A stretch of DNA of 34,277 nt from IMG/VR virus record IMGVR_UViG_3300011116_001091, positions 1 through 34,277 of that record. One strand, written 5' to 3'. Origin of the DNA: a virus. The position numbers and the translations under genes were made by a program. The notes under the pieces were generated by a model that was given only the letters and a program-made list of their open reading frames with translations, did not search any database and was not told the origin of the DNA. Positions 17,311 to 24,459 of the stretch are shown here, one piece after another (position 1 is the stretch's first letter; the number at the start of each line of letters is the position of its first letter).

Positions 17311-17693
17311 TTAATTTCCTTGACCTGAACTGTTGTGGATTTTGAGTTTCCCGACTGAAGTTTTTCTACCTCTTCCATGAGCTGTTTCCGTTCTTCATCA
17401 GTTATGGAAAATCCGTTTGCTCCGGCTGCTGCCTCTTCGTTTTGTTTTGAAATGATTCTTTGAATTATGGCAGCAAGCTTTACGAGTTGTTCATCGTTTT
17501 TTACCCCTACATCCAGATAGTCTCTGATGAGAGGAACTATAACTATGGCGTCGTTCACACCTTTTATAAGAGATCGGAGTTCACTTATCAGAACATCCAA
17601 CTGATCTTTCTTTTCATTCTGATTTACAACTATTTCCTTACACAAGGATGAGAAAGATTTGCCCTTATATATCTCAAATTCATTAAGTTCCAT
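17307..17693 (-). CDS. Helical baseplate-associated protein, unknown function
   Basis: A 128-residue, mostly helical protein (EKKDQLDVLISELRSLIKGV, LVKLAAIIQRIISKQNEEAA) with an acidic/basic C-terminal helix and a Ser/Thr tail. No catalytic motif is visible. It overlaps the spike gene by four bases (ATGA), which suggests coupled translation and perhaps a partnership with the spike or its loading. A promoter-like motif ends four bases before the ATG. Similar short helical proteins occur beside hub genes in other T4-like phages, but I cannot name a homolog. Confidence 0.62.
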   Translation of the reverse strand: MELNEFEIYKGKSFSSLCKEIVVNQNEKKDQLDVLISELRSLIKGVNDAIVIVPLIRDYLDVGVKNDEQLVKLAAIIQRIISKQNEEAAAGANGFSITDEERKQLMEEVEKLQSGNSKSTTVQVKEIK

Positions 17694-17696
17694 ATC

Positions 17697-17707
17697 CTAT
17701 AAGTATC
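17697..17707 (-). promoter_or_regulatory. Late-promoter-like motif before the helical protein and spike genes
   Basis: The minus strand reads GATACTTATAG, then GAT, then the ATG at 17693. This is the exact consensus form. Confidence 0.55.
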
Positions 17708-17756
17708 AACTCTCGGAAGACTTTAAGACACAATCACAGATTATCTATATAATTGG

Positions 17757-18641
17757 TCATATGACTCCCTCTTCCACATATTTCTTTGTGATTTTTTGCT
17801 GATATTCCTTCATCTTATTTATGATCTTTGTTATGGCTTGAGTTTTACATGACGAAATTTCTCTAATGTAGAGATATAAAGCTTTCTTGTTGAAATAATC
17901 CAACCGGTCACTGTTTCTGAACAGTTCCACAACCGCCTCAGCTATTTTAAGATCTCGGCTCTTCGGAAAAATCGTTTTTATATTTTTATCCCAATACTCG
18001 ACCATCATTCGTATGAATTCTTCATTTTCTTTGTCTTTTTGATACGTATCGACGGTTTGCAACCGAACTGTGTTTTCATCGTTTTCTTCACTTATATCTA
18101 CCTGCTGATTATAACGTTTATAGTTTGAATTGTTGTTAAATATCAAATAGTTTTTAGCGACTATACTAAAGTAGGAGAAAGCCTTACCCTTTCCCTCCTC
18201 AAACTTATGAATGTTAGCTACTAAGTGAGAAAGAGTTTCCTTCTGGACTTCAAGTGGGCCGACGTCAAAGTAGCTAAATTTGAAAGTATTAAAAACATTC
18301 TCTACCAACTTCTCGAATGATCTCTGTATACAGGTTTCGTATATATGATTTCTTTTATCCTGATCAACTTCTTTATTGAATCGGATTATAGCGTCTTCCG
18401 TATCCTTTGTAAAATACATCTTCTCGACCGATATCTTTTTAGGTTTAACCTCCGGTTGGGTGGATTTTTGTTCTACAATCTTTTTTGATGGATTCACCGA
18501 TGGAACCGATATCATCTCCGTTGGCAATGGTGAACGAGACTTTTTAGATTGGGAACCGGCCACTTGCCGCAAATTCTCTTTTTTTGAGAGATTCTTCACG
18601 GGCATCTTGGTCTTTTTTGATTTCTTCTTGAGTTTCGACAT
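17757..18641 (-). CDS. Late RNA polymerase sigma factor, gp55-like
   Basis: A 294-residue protein. The first ~60 residues are a Lys/Ser-rich tail of low complexity. Residues ~85-190 resemble region 2 of divergent sigma factors in T4-like phages: FEKLVENVFNTFKFSYFDVG and then HKFEEGKGKAFSYFSIVAKN ending YLIFNNNSNYKR, comparable to the F-x-x-Y-x-x-x-x-x-x-N segment that binds promoter DNA and core polymerase. The C-terminal ~80 residues are helical. It would direct host RNA polymerase to late promoters, plausibly the GATAYTTATAG-type elements here. The ATG at 18641 lies 98 bases inside the upstream gene; ATGs at 18605 and 18515 are alternatives, the last avoiding the overlap. Confidence 0.62.
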   Translation of the reverse strand: MSKLKKKSKKTKMPVKNLSKKENLRQVAGSQSKKSRSPLPTEMISVPSVNPSKKIVEQKSTQPEVKPKKISVEKMYFTKDTEDAIIRFNKEVDQDKRNHIYETCIQRSFEKLVENVFNTFKFSYFDVGPLEVQKETLSHLVANIHKFEEGKGKAFSYFSIVAKNYLIFNNNSNYKRYNQQVDISEENDENTVRLQTVDTYQKDKENEEFIRMMVEYWDKNIKTIFPKSRDLKIAEAVVELFRNSDRLDYFNKKALYLYIREISSCKTQAITKIINKMKEYQQKITKKYVEEGVI

Positions 18642-18897
18642 AGGTTTTTTCTTTTAAATCGTTCACGATGGATACGATGTTTGAGAATACGAAGCCAACT
18701 TCATCATCACGTTCAAAGATTTCTTTTTCGTCGACCATTTTAAGCATATAATAAGTTTCCTTTACTATGCCTTGATATTTGAGTATCCAAGACTCGTATT
18801 CATCTATCTTATCAGTGGCAACGTTAGTTGCCTTTATAAGAAAAATGTTAAGAATTATTGATACTAACAATGCCAATGATAAAATGATTGTGATCAT
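18544..18897 (-). CDS. Small membrane-anchored protein, unknown function
   Basis: A 117-residue protein with one N-terminal transmembrane helix (residues ~3-25, IILSLALLVSIILNIFLI), then a helical region (KIDEYESWILKYQGIVKETY) and the segment FERDDEVGFVFSNIVSIVND, which recurs in small proteins of T4-like phages. The C-terminus is highly charged (EEIKKDQDAREESLKKRE). The ATG overlaps the stop of the 44-residue gene (ATGA), so translation is probably coupled. Its 3' end overlaps the sigma factor's N-terminal coding region. The role is unknown; the helix suggests an inner-membrane location. Confidence 0.62.
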   Translation of the reverse strand: MITIILSLALLVSIILNIFLIKATNVATDKIDEYESWILKYQGIVKETYYMLKMVDEKEIFERDDEVGFVFSNIVSIVNDLKEKTYVETQEEIKKDQDAREESLKKREFAASGRFPI

Positions 18898-19028
18898 ACA
18901 TCTTCGTCGGCGTCGCCCGAGGAAAACTCTTCCAAGAATTCCACGGCCTCGATTACAATATCCCAGTCGGAACGGTTGATTCCTCGCCTAAGTAATTTTA
19001 ACACTTCTTCTATTTCTGTTTCGCTCAT
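18894..19028 (-). CDS. 44-residue acidic protein, unknown function
   Basis: A short frame, ATG at 19028 to TGA at 18894, encoding MSETEIEEVLKLLRRGINRS and continuing DWDIVIEAVEFLEEFSSGDA. It is acidic and predicted helical. The pattern D-W-D-x-x-x-E-A-x-E-F-L-E-E-F resembles very small proteins encoded next to the membrane protein gene in other T4-like phages. The ATGA overlap with the next gene supports it as a real coding unit. A TATAAT hexamer within GATATATAAT lies seven bases upstream of the ATG. Confidence 0.6.
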   Translation of the reverse strand: MSETEIEEVLKLLRRGINRSDWDIVIEAVEFLEEFSSGDADEDV

Positions 19029-19192
19029 AATATGAATTATATATCAAAAACATTTTAAAAGAGTCGTTTAATTCTTAAACAGTCTGGAAAAATAATCGTG
19101 ACGTCTCCGTTTCGATGTAACATTACTATTCGGTTTACTAATTGTCAAATTCTTTTTTAAGATATTTTCTTCAATCGAAATATATTTGTCCG
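19029..19192 (-). promoter_or_regulatory. Intergenic region with candidate promoters for the 44/117/sigma unit
   Basis: This 164-base gap holds no convincing gene. On the minus strand a perfect TTGACA (19148-19143) is followed 17 bases later by TAATGT (19125-19120), a moderate sigma70-type candidate. A second candidate is TATAAT at 19041-19036, inside GATATATAAT, ending seven bases before the ATG at 19028. This second one resembles the phage motif and would give an almost leaderless transcript. No terminator hairpin is evident after the upstream gene. Confidence 0.4.
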
Positions 19193-19993
19193 TTAATTTT
19201 TTTTTTCTCCTAACTGTTCTTGATCCGCTGTATTATATGCTAACAATAGACATATAGCCAATGGGTCAAACACGGTTATAATCAACACGATGAACCACTT
19301 GACCACCTTATCCATAGAAATTCCCGCCTCGTCGGCAACGAACTTAAAAGTTATTATATCATTCTTACCCATCTCGGACAACTTCAATTCTGATATGGAT
19401 TTGTTCACCGCATCGATATCTTGATATGCGGCTTCCATCTTTTTGTTTTCCGATTCTATATTAGATTCACTCCTTGTTATCAACTCTACTGTCTGAGTCT
19501 GTAGTTCCTGTAATTGTATCGGGTTTCTTGCAATCATAGAATTCGTCATGGTCTGACCCATCCGCAGTTCTTGTGCAGCTCTCAAGTCATTTATGGTTAC
19601 TATCCTAGATTTCGACAGATCTATCTTTTTGTTTATATCAGACCGTTTAGACTCCAACAGTGAAATCTTCTCCAAAGATAACTTATTATCAAGTGAAGAA
19701 CGTTGATAAGAAGCGGTCAAATACCCAAAAATTCCCAACGATGTTATGAACATCAGAACCAAAACGCTGAGTGTTAGGTATATTTTTAGATAGTTTTTTG
19801 TGGCTTTCCAATATTTAAACAGATAACTTGTTGACACAAGTTTTCCGAGTTCCAACGAAGCAGCCATCACCATCGCCGATTCTTTTGAACCGGAGAAAAG
19901 CATGGCTATACCTATAATTGAGAAATACGCGGCTACGGAGGCTATAAAAATTGACGTAGAAGCGACTAACTGTTTAAATGTGAAATTGTGCAT
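19193..19993 (-). CDS. Four-helix membrane protein with coiled coil
   Basis: A 266-residue membrane protein. Hydrophobic helices are predicted at ~10-33, ~36-58 and ~69-94 (LTLSVLVLMFITSLGIFGYL), then a long coiled-coil-like region (~98-222, KLSLEKISLLESKRSDINKK), and a last helix at ~231-253. The segment MAASLELGKLVSTSYLFKYW, together with the LMFITSLGIFGYLTASYQ stretch, resembles a membrane protein family of unknown role that recurs in T4-like marine phages. It could act at the inner membrane in lysis control, superinfection exclusion or virion assembly; none is shown. A promoter-like motif lies 10 bases upstream. Confidence 0.68.
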   Translation of the reverse strand: MHNFTFKQLVASTSIFIASVAAYFSIIGIAMLFSGSKESAMVMAASLELGKLVSTSYLFKYWKATKNYLKIYLTLSVLVLMFITSLGIFGYLTASYQRSSLDNKLSLEKISLLESKRSDINKKIDLSKSRIVTINDLRAAQELRMGQTMTNSMIARNPIQLQELQTQTVELITRSESNIESENKKMEAAYQDIDAVNKSISELKLSEMGKNDIITFKFVADEAGISMDKVVKWFIVLIITVFDPLAICLLLAYNTADQEQLGEKKN

Positions 19994-20002
19994 ACTGTAT
20001 CA

Positions 20003-20013
20003 CTATAAATATC
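20003..20013 (-). promoter_or_regulatory. Late-promoter-like motif before the membrane protein gene
   Basis: The minus strand reads GATATTTATAG, nine bases before the ATG at 19993. It is an exact consensus form with the longer spacing. Confidence 0.5.
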
Positions 20014-20038
20014 AACACAGTGTCGGAAACTCTTGAAT

Positions 20039-20704
20039 CTAAAAGGATTTTTGTTCTCGTTTCCACGCATCATATTCCGAACGACAGGCCAAATAATCGC
20101 CCGCATGAATCACTCTAGGAAGATTTGTTTTCAACTCATTGTCTGGGTTGTAACTCTTTAAGTAGGAAGAAGCCGCTTCGTGGTAAAGACCGTCCGACAA
20201 TTTAATCGCCAACGTTTCTTTCCATGTGCAAACAATCTGGTGTTGTTGTAGGATATACAACGCCCTATCCGTGACATCCATATACTGGAGATTTGGGTTA
20301 AACTTAAATATTTCTCCTCGATTTTTTTTGTGCCATTCGCTGTCTTGTGTAAGATAATACTCCCCTTGTTGTAAATCGCCCAATTTACCCAGATCGTGAT
20401 GTATCGCGGAAAATACCAACTCTTCATCCGTGAAATCTATGGTAGCACCCATTGCTTCCCACAGTTTCTTTGTTCCAACGGCGGCCCGATACACGTTCAT
20501 AATGTGGTCAATATACCCACCAACATAGGCATTGTGGAAGTGTGCCTTTGCGGAAGCTGGGGCCATAACCAACCTCACTCCATATGCATCTTCCGAATAG
20601 AGTTTACGGAGTCTATCTAACCTTTCTCCTGAAAAGGTCTTTTCGACCAAGGCCATAAATTTATCGTAGAGTTTTTGAAGATCCGTCTCTGAGTATTCTT
20701 TCAT
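20039..20704 (-). CDS. HD-domain metal-dependent phosphohydrolase
   Basis: A 221-residue HD-superfamily enzyme. Visible metal ligands are H57 (HNAYVGGYIDH, residues 57-67), the HD doublet H103-D104 in SAIHHDLGKLGD, H155 in LQQHQIV, and D203 in IHAGDYLACRS. The spacing fits the YhaM-like/HD phosphohydrolase group that cleaves nucleotides or nucleic-acid phosphoesters. No second domain is present. In a phage it could act in nucleotide salvage, RNA turnover or signal nucleotide breakdown, and the sequence does not decide between these. It lies 45 bases upstream of the membrane protein gene, probably as a separate unit. Confidence 0.75.
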   Translation of the reverse strand: MKEYSETDLQKLYDKFMALVEKTFSGERLDRLRKLYSEDAYGVRLVMAPASAKAHFHNAYVGGYIDHIMNVYRAAVGTKKLWEAMGATIDFTDEELVFSAIHHDLGKLGDLQQGEYYLTQDSEWHKKNRGEIFKFNPNLQYMDVTDRALYILQQHQIVCTWKETLAIKLSDGLYHEAASSYLKSYNPDNELKTNLPRVIHAGDYLACRSEYDAWKREQKSF

Positions 20705-20740
20705 TTAAGAATGATATACTGATAAACTGTAGATACAAGT

Positions 20741-20914
20741 TTATTTACTTCGGATGTAATCTACTAACTTAATACACTCGTCCGCTTTACTGTTTATCTT
20801 CGCCATGTCGAGATTTCCCGACTTAGCATACGGTAAAGATATAGAAAGTATCTCTTCGAGATTTTTTCTAATCGAATCCTCAACAGTTTCGTTCACTTGA
20901 ATAGAGTCGCTCAT
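20741..20914 (-). CDS. 57-residue helical protein, unknown function
   Basis: Opens MSDSIQVNETVEDSIRKNLE and continues as an amphipathic helix ending CIKLVDYIRSK. An in-frame ATG at 20941 exists, but the ATG at 20914 follows a perfect promoter-like motif by about eight bases and is preferred. The first 35 bases overlap the 3' end of the GT8-like gene. No domain is recognisable. It may be an independent late gene placed at the end of the glycosylation island. Confidence 0.5.
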   Translation of the reverse strand: MSDSIQVNETVEDSIRKNLEEILSISLPYAKSGNLDMAKINSKADECIKLVDYIRSK

Positions 20915-21581
20915 AATCGTATCTATAAGTATCGAATACATCAGAATATTCTACATTTTTATGTGTAGGGAGCCACGGGCCTCCTTCTGTGAAGTGTAGT
21001 CCTAAAGGTTTTCCATCGTTCGGTTCTTTATACCATCCGACCAACCAATTCCATTGAATCGGTATCGAACCGATGTCATCCTCTTCTAAAAATTTCAATT
21101 GGTGGAGAAATGCGCCTGATTGGCCGTTAATTGTATCTGGAGATAACGTTTTTATTTTTGGATGTTCGTTATTGAAAATCATCAAACTGCTCCAGTTCTT
21201 TTTTGGAAACCTGGTTTGAATTTTTCCACCCATTTTAGTTTCATTTATTGGGTTATAATTGTGTTTACAGCACATCACCGCGAATCGGTCATCATACAAT
21301 TCGACCAAATCATAGATGTCTTTTAGAAAAACAAAATCTCCGTCCACGAATATAGAAACCCCACGGAACTCTGAACAGTGTGGTACGAAAAATCGTGCAA
21401 AAGAAAAATCAGTGGATTCTGTTGGGTCGTCCGCACGTCTATAACTTTCGACGGTATATTTGTTTATGGGTCTAATATTGACTCTATATCGTGCGTGAGT
21501 TTCTATACTAAATTTACAAACCTCATACGCAATCGGGTGTGCTGAGTCTAATCCTATAAATACGTTAAAGTTCTTTCTCAT
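20880..21581 (-). CDS. GT8-like glycosyltransferase
   Basis: A 233-residue GT-A-fold enzyme when started at the ATG at 21581 (MRKNFNVFIGLDSAHPIAYE); a longer frame begins at 21662 but its extra residues look non-homologous and overlap the radical SAM gene. It contains TDFSFARFFVPH and IFVDGDFVFLKDIYDL, where D80-x-D82 is the metal and nucleotide-sugar binding motif. Later it has HFTEGGPWLPTHK, like the C-terminal ligand region in GT8 and related families. It would transfer a sugar from a nucleotide donor to an unknown acceptor. It follows the radical SAM gene with a 17-base overlap, in the same operon. Confidence 0.72.
   Translation of the reverse strand: MRKNFNVFIGLDSAHPIAYEVCKFSIETHARYRVNIRPINKYTVESYRRADDPTESTDFSFARFFVPHCSEFRGVSIFVDGDFVFLKDIYDLVELYDDRFAVMCCKHNYNPINETKMGGKIQTRFPKKNWSSLMIFNNEHPKIKTLSPDTINGQSGAFLHQLKFLEEDDIGSIPIQWNWLVGWYKEPNDGKPLGLHFTEGGPWLPTHKNVEYSDVFDTYRYDYERLYSSERNC
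20923..20933 (-). promoter_or_regulatory. Late-promoter-like motif inside the GT8 gene
   Basis: The minus strand reads GATACTTATAG, exact consensus, within the 3' end of the GT8-like gene and eight bases before the ATG at 20914. Its presence inside a coding region supports its being a selected element. Confidence 0.55.
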
Positions 21582-22422
21582 AAAATAGATCTGCCAAATT
21601 TTTTCCCACCTTCTCACCGTGAATGTTGCAGACGTTACATGGAGACAATATCCTTTTTCCAAGCATCAAAGTATCTCTATATGAACCGAGTTTCTCTGAG
21701 TTCCATATTTCAGATAAAGTGTGAGTGTTTATGTTCAATTCGCTTCTACTCTTTCTCCCCCAATCTTCACAACATACGAGAACGTCACCATTCCAATCTA
21801 TCACGAGCTTATAGAACGGCAAATAACATTTATTGTATTTGAATTCGGATATTTTGTCAGAATTTACTGACACGAATCCTGCACGGTTAGTGAATCCGAC
21901 GGGATTTTTATCCCCATAAGAGATTCTCAACGTATAGTCATCATCAGCATACCCACGGAACAGATTTTTGAACTTTTCCAAAGATTCCTCGCCATCATAA
22001 ACGCTTACTATTATGTGATTTATGCCAGCGGAGTAGATCTGTTCTATCAGATTCGGTGTGAGCCTATCTCCGTTGGTGTTGATTTCGTGAACCGACAAAT
22101 CCGGATTAGCTTGTGACACAAACCCTACGTGTTCCAAGAAATTTTCTGTAAGCAACGGTTCTCCGTTCCCAGACCAGCCGAGTCGGCCACTGTATCCAAA
22201 TTCGGTAAGTCTCTTTGACAACGAACTAACTGTTTCAATAGATATGTGTAAATTTTGATTGGGATACTTCTTAGCATCTGAACGTGGACAAAACCCGCAC
22301 GTTCTATTACACAGCTCAGTTGGGTTCACCGTTATGCTCTGCAAACATCCATTGACCTCATCGGTATGTTTTATCTGAGAGTTCCTCAAAACAACTACAT
22401 CGGATTTTGATTTTGCTATCAT
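21565..22422 (-). CDS. Radical SAM enzyme with SPASM/twitch domain
   Basis: A 285-residue protein from the ATG at 22422, which overlaps the upstream stop as ATGA; an earlier ATG at 22536 lies wholly inside that gene and is rejected. The radical SAM cluster motif is C38-NRT-C42-GF-C45, followed by the GGE-like SGNGEPLL (residues 84-91) that contacts SAM. The C-terminus has cysteines at 199, 217, 218, 262 and 265 (VLVCCEDWG, SPCNVCNIHG), the pattern of a SPASM or twitch auxiliary Fe-S domain. Such enzymes modify peptides, proteins or sugars by radical chemistry. The neighbours are glycosyltransferases. The substrate is not visible. Confidence 0.85.
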   Translation of the reverse strand: MIAKSKSDVVVLRNSQIKHTDEVNGCLQSITVNPTELCNRTCGFCPRSDAKKYPNQNLHISIETVSSLSKRLTEFGYSGRLGWSGNGEPLLTENFLEHVGFVSQANPDLSVHEINTNGDRLTPNLIEQIYSAGINHIIVSVYDGEESLEKFKNLFRGYADDDYTLRISYGDKNPVGFTNRAGFVSVNSDKISEFKYNKCYLPFYKLVIDWNGDVLVCCEDWGRKSRSELNINTHTLSEIWNSEKLGSYRDTLMLGKRILSPCNVCNIHGEKVGKNLADLFYEKEL

Positions 22423-23303
22423 TGGGTCAGAAAGTTGAATTTTTTCTGTAAAACTACGAACATATCGAAGTAGTTGCTCATAAAAATGTCTTTGTCGAAA
22501 ATATGTTTGGTGTATCTGATTGAATTGAAAAAACACGTTTCGCTTGGAATCCCCTTGTATTTTTCCCGTATCTCTCCGTAATACTTGCTGTGTAAAAAGT
22601 CGTTAGTCACAAAGTTGGTCTTAGAACAGAGCCAGATGTCATCCAATACGCTTTTCATATCACCCTTCTCCCTGTGATATAGCGGGCGATAGTGATTCCT
22701 GACCGGTCTTTCTGTGGAATATTTGTTGGAAAAGAAATCGACCATCTGTTTACATCCTCCTACGAAAACAAGAGACTGTGGATTGAACTCTTTTATATAT
22801 TTTTCGACAACAAAATCTGTTATTTCTATATCTACATCAACGTTCAATAGACTCTTATTCTTGACGTGAAACGTGGTCAGTTTTTCAGAAACGTTCGGCT
22901 GAGCGCCGATGAGAATTTTCAATTCTATACTATCTGTCTGGATGGGATGAACTTTCGGGAACCATTCGTAAAAAAGTAAAGTGTCGCCCGACAGTGCTTC
23001 TGGAACAACTCTTGTCAATGTCCCCTTCCGTCCGGTCTTAGATAAAAATCTCGAAAGGATGAATGCCTCAAATTTGTTGGAGGTATCGTTCTTTAATGCA
23101 CGGAACATTTCTACCGGTATGCCGCTGAAAAAATCAGAATATATTCTCAACTCTATATCTGAGTTTATAGACAGTGGAATGAGAGCATCGTTGTAAACCG
23201 TTAAATCGGCTCCAAGTTTCTTTGCCACAACATAACTTTTTAACAACGTCATAAGATTGGTGGTGACACCAAAATAATCCTGTGATATGTTATGTAAGGT
23301 CAT
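22419..23303 (-). CDS. Possible fucosyltransferase-like glycosyltransferase
   Basis: A 294-residue protein. The opening resembles GT-B glycosyltransferases (DYFGVTTNLMTLLKSYVVAK, then KLGADLTVYNDALI). The C-terminal part FNPQSLVFVGGCKQMVDFFS followed by DDIWLCSKTNFVTNDF looks like the donor-binding half of GT11/GT23/NodZ-type fucosyltransferases, where a displayed sugar-nucleotide loop precedes a conserved D-x-x-x-x-x-x-C/S-x-x segment. The match is by pattern only, without a clear catalytic Arg. It is the first gene of a three-gene minus-strand operon with the radical SAM and GT8-like genes. The divergent plus-strand gene starts 17 bases away. Confidence 0.5.
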   Translation of the reverse strand: MTLHNISQDYFGVTTNLMTLLKSYVVAKKLGADLTVYNDALIPLSINSDIELRIYSDFFSGIPVEMFRALKNDTSNKFEAFILSRFLSKTGRKGTLTRVVPEALSGDTLLFYEWFPKVHPIQTDSIELKILIGAQPNVSEKLTTFHVKNKSLLNVDVDIEITDFVVEKYIKEFNPQSLVFVGGCKQMVDFFSNKYSTERPVRNHYRPLYHREKGDMKSVLDDIWLCSKTNFVTNDFLHSKYYGEIREKYKGIPSETCFFNSIRYTKHIFDKDIFMSNYFDMFVVLQKKFNFLTQ

Positions 23304-23320
23304 AGATATACCATATTAAC
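23304..23320. promoter_or_regulatory. 17-base divergent intergenic region
   Basis: Only 17 bases separate the ATG of the minus-strand operon (23303) from the GTG of the plus-strand pair (23321). The minus strand holds TAATAT nine bases before the ATG. On the plus strand AGATATACC precedes the GTG. Any -35 element would lie in the opposite coding region, and both transcripts would have leaders of only a few bases. Confidence 0.4.
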
Positions 23321-23839
23321 GTGTTTCACATAAAAGACAACATTTATCTGTCAGACAAAGATTTTTTATTGGATGAACGAAACCAATCTAATTTAATACA
23401 AAGTGACATAAAGAGGATACTAATATGCACCGAGTATATTGACGGTGAGATAATAAAGAACGAGTCATTGTGCCGTTTCTTATCGGCTTCAAGAATTTCT
23501 ATTGATTGGGTATTTGACACACAGAGGCTCATTCACGAAACAAGATTTAAGATGAAGGGAACGGAGGAATTCAATAAAATACGTAATGCACTTCGATGTA
23601 ATTCTATCAAAACCACCAGGATTTTCAAAGATTTGGCGGATTTTAACGGAAATATTCTGTTAGTGTGCAACAAGATGAATAAAATGTCTCCTGTATTCTG
23701 TCTATTGATTGAAAACTTAAAAACGGAGAGATCTTCCAATTACATACTGGACTCTTTACCAGAGAGTTCTAAGGACGAAACCTCAAAAATCAGAACCACT
23801 CGGATTTTGGAATGTTATAATATGTTGAAATCGGTATGA
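23321..23839 (+). CDS. Degenerate dual-specificity phosphatase (pseudophosphatase)
   Basis: A 172-residue protein read from a GTG start. The N-terminus HIKDNIYLSD, later IKRILICTEY, follows the dual-specificity phosphatase pattern I-x-x-N-I-Y-L-G-D...I-x-x-I-L-N. The active-site loop is NILLVCNKMNKMSPVFCLLI: the nucleophile-position Cys is C116, but the CX5R arginine is M122, while S123 is kept and the usual His before Cys is Val. Loss of the phosphate-binding Arg predicts no phosphatase activity. It could be a binding scaffold or a decoy. It is one of only two well-supported plus-strand genes and is followed 20 bases later by the oxygenase. Confidence 0.5.
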   Translation: MFHIKDNIYLSDKDFLLDERNQSNLIQSDIKRILICTEYIDGEIIKNESLCRFLSASRISIDWVFDTQRLIHETRFKMKGTEEFNKIRNALRCNSIKTTRIFKDLADFNGNILLVCNKMNKMSPVFCLLIENLKTERSSNYILDSLPESSKDETSKIRTTRILECYNMLKSV

Positions 23840-23859
23840 TTCCATGACATATTTGAACC

Positions 23860-24459
23860 ATGAGGTTTAGGTCTATAAAATTGTGGAAGGATCCGTTCCA
23901 ACACTACACGTTTTCTCGGTTTTTTTCTCCCGTAGAGCTGGCAGACTACAAGTTCGTGGACCCTCACGGAGAAAACGGAAACCAACTCAACCAGACCAGA
24001 ACCAGCAGTAAACGAAGAATCTTTATTGATGACGAATTGTGTGAAAAACACAAAATTTACTCAAAACTTCGAGCCTTTTTCTCGTCGGAAGACACCCTCC
24101 GTCTGTTTGAATCATATATCGGAGCGCGTGCTCCAGAGTATCTCCGTATGGAAATCATAAAAGATGTTGGAGAGTCTTGGTTAGAACCTCACTGTGACAT
24201 AAAAGAGAAATACCTGAGTCTGTTAATATTCATTAACGATGTTGGCGAGGATGAAAACTTAGGAACCGACCTATATTCTTCCGAGTTAGTGGTCAAGAAG
24301 ACGGTTCCATTCGTGGATAACACCGGATACTTTTTTTATCCTGGAGATAACACATGGCACGGTCTGGAACGGAGAAAAATTAAGACGCACAGAAAGATTC
24401 TTATGGTGAATTATGTGACTTTTAAGACCGAAATTCAACTTCCTCTAAGAGTTCCATGA
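23860..24459 (+). CDS. 2OG-Fe(II) dioxygenase
   Basis: A 199-residue enzyme with the double-stranded beta-helix iron triad. H111-x-D113 lies in LEPHCDIKEKYLSLLIFIND, H167 in FYPGDNTWHGLERR, and R178 in THRKILMVNYV, which would bind 2-oxoglutarate. These proteins hydroxylate proteins, sugars or small molecules. The arrangement resembles short P4H-like oxygenases common in marine phages. The final 25 bases overlap, tail to tail, the end of the minus-strand glycosyltransferase-like gene. It is probably co-transcribed with the pseudophosphatase gene. The target is unknown. Confidence 0.78.
   Translation: MRFRSIKLWKDPFQHYTFSRFFSPVELADYKFVDPHGENGNQLNQTRTSSKRRIFIDDELCEKHKIYSKLRAFFSSEDTLRLFESYIGARAPEYLRMEIIKDVGESWLEPHCDIKEKYLSLLIFINDVGEDENLGTDLYSSELVVKKTVPFVDNTGYFFYPGDNTWHGLERRKIKTHRKILMVNYVTFKTEIQLPLRVP

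Noticed and set aside
21582-21662. Longer GT8-like start at 21662
   Set aside because: The extra 27 residues overlap the radical SAM gene and do not look like the family N-terminus; MRKNFNVFIG at 21581 does.
22423-22536. Longer radical SAM start at 22536
   Set aside because: The extension is entirely inside the upstream gene in another frame, whereas the ATG at 22422 forms an ATGA overlap.
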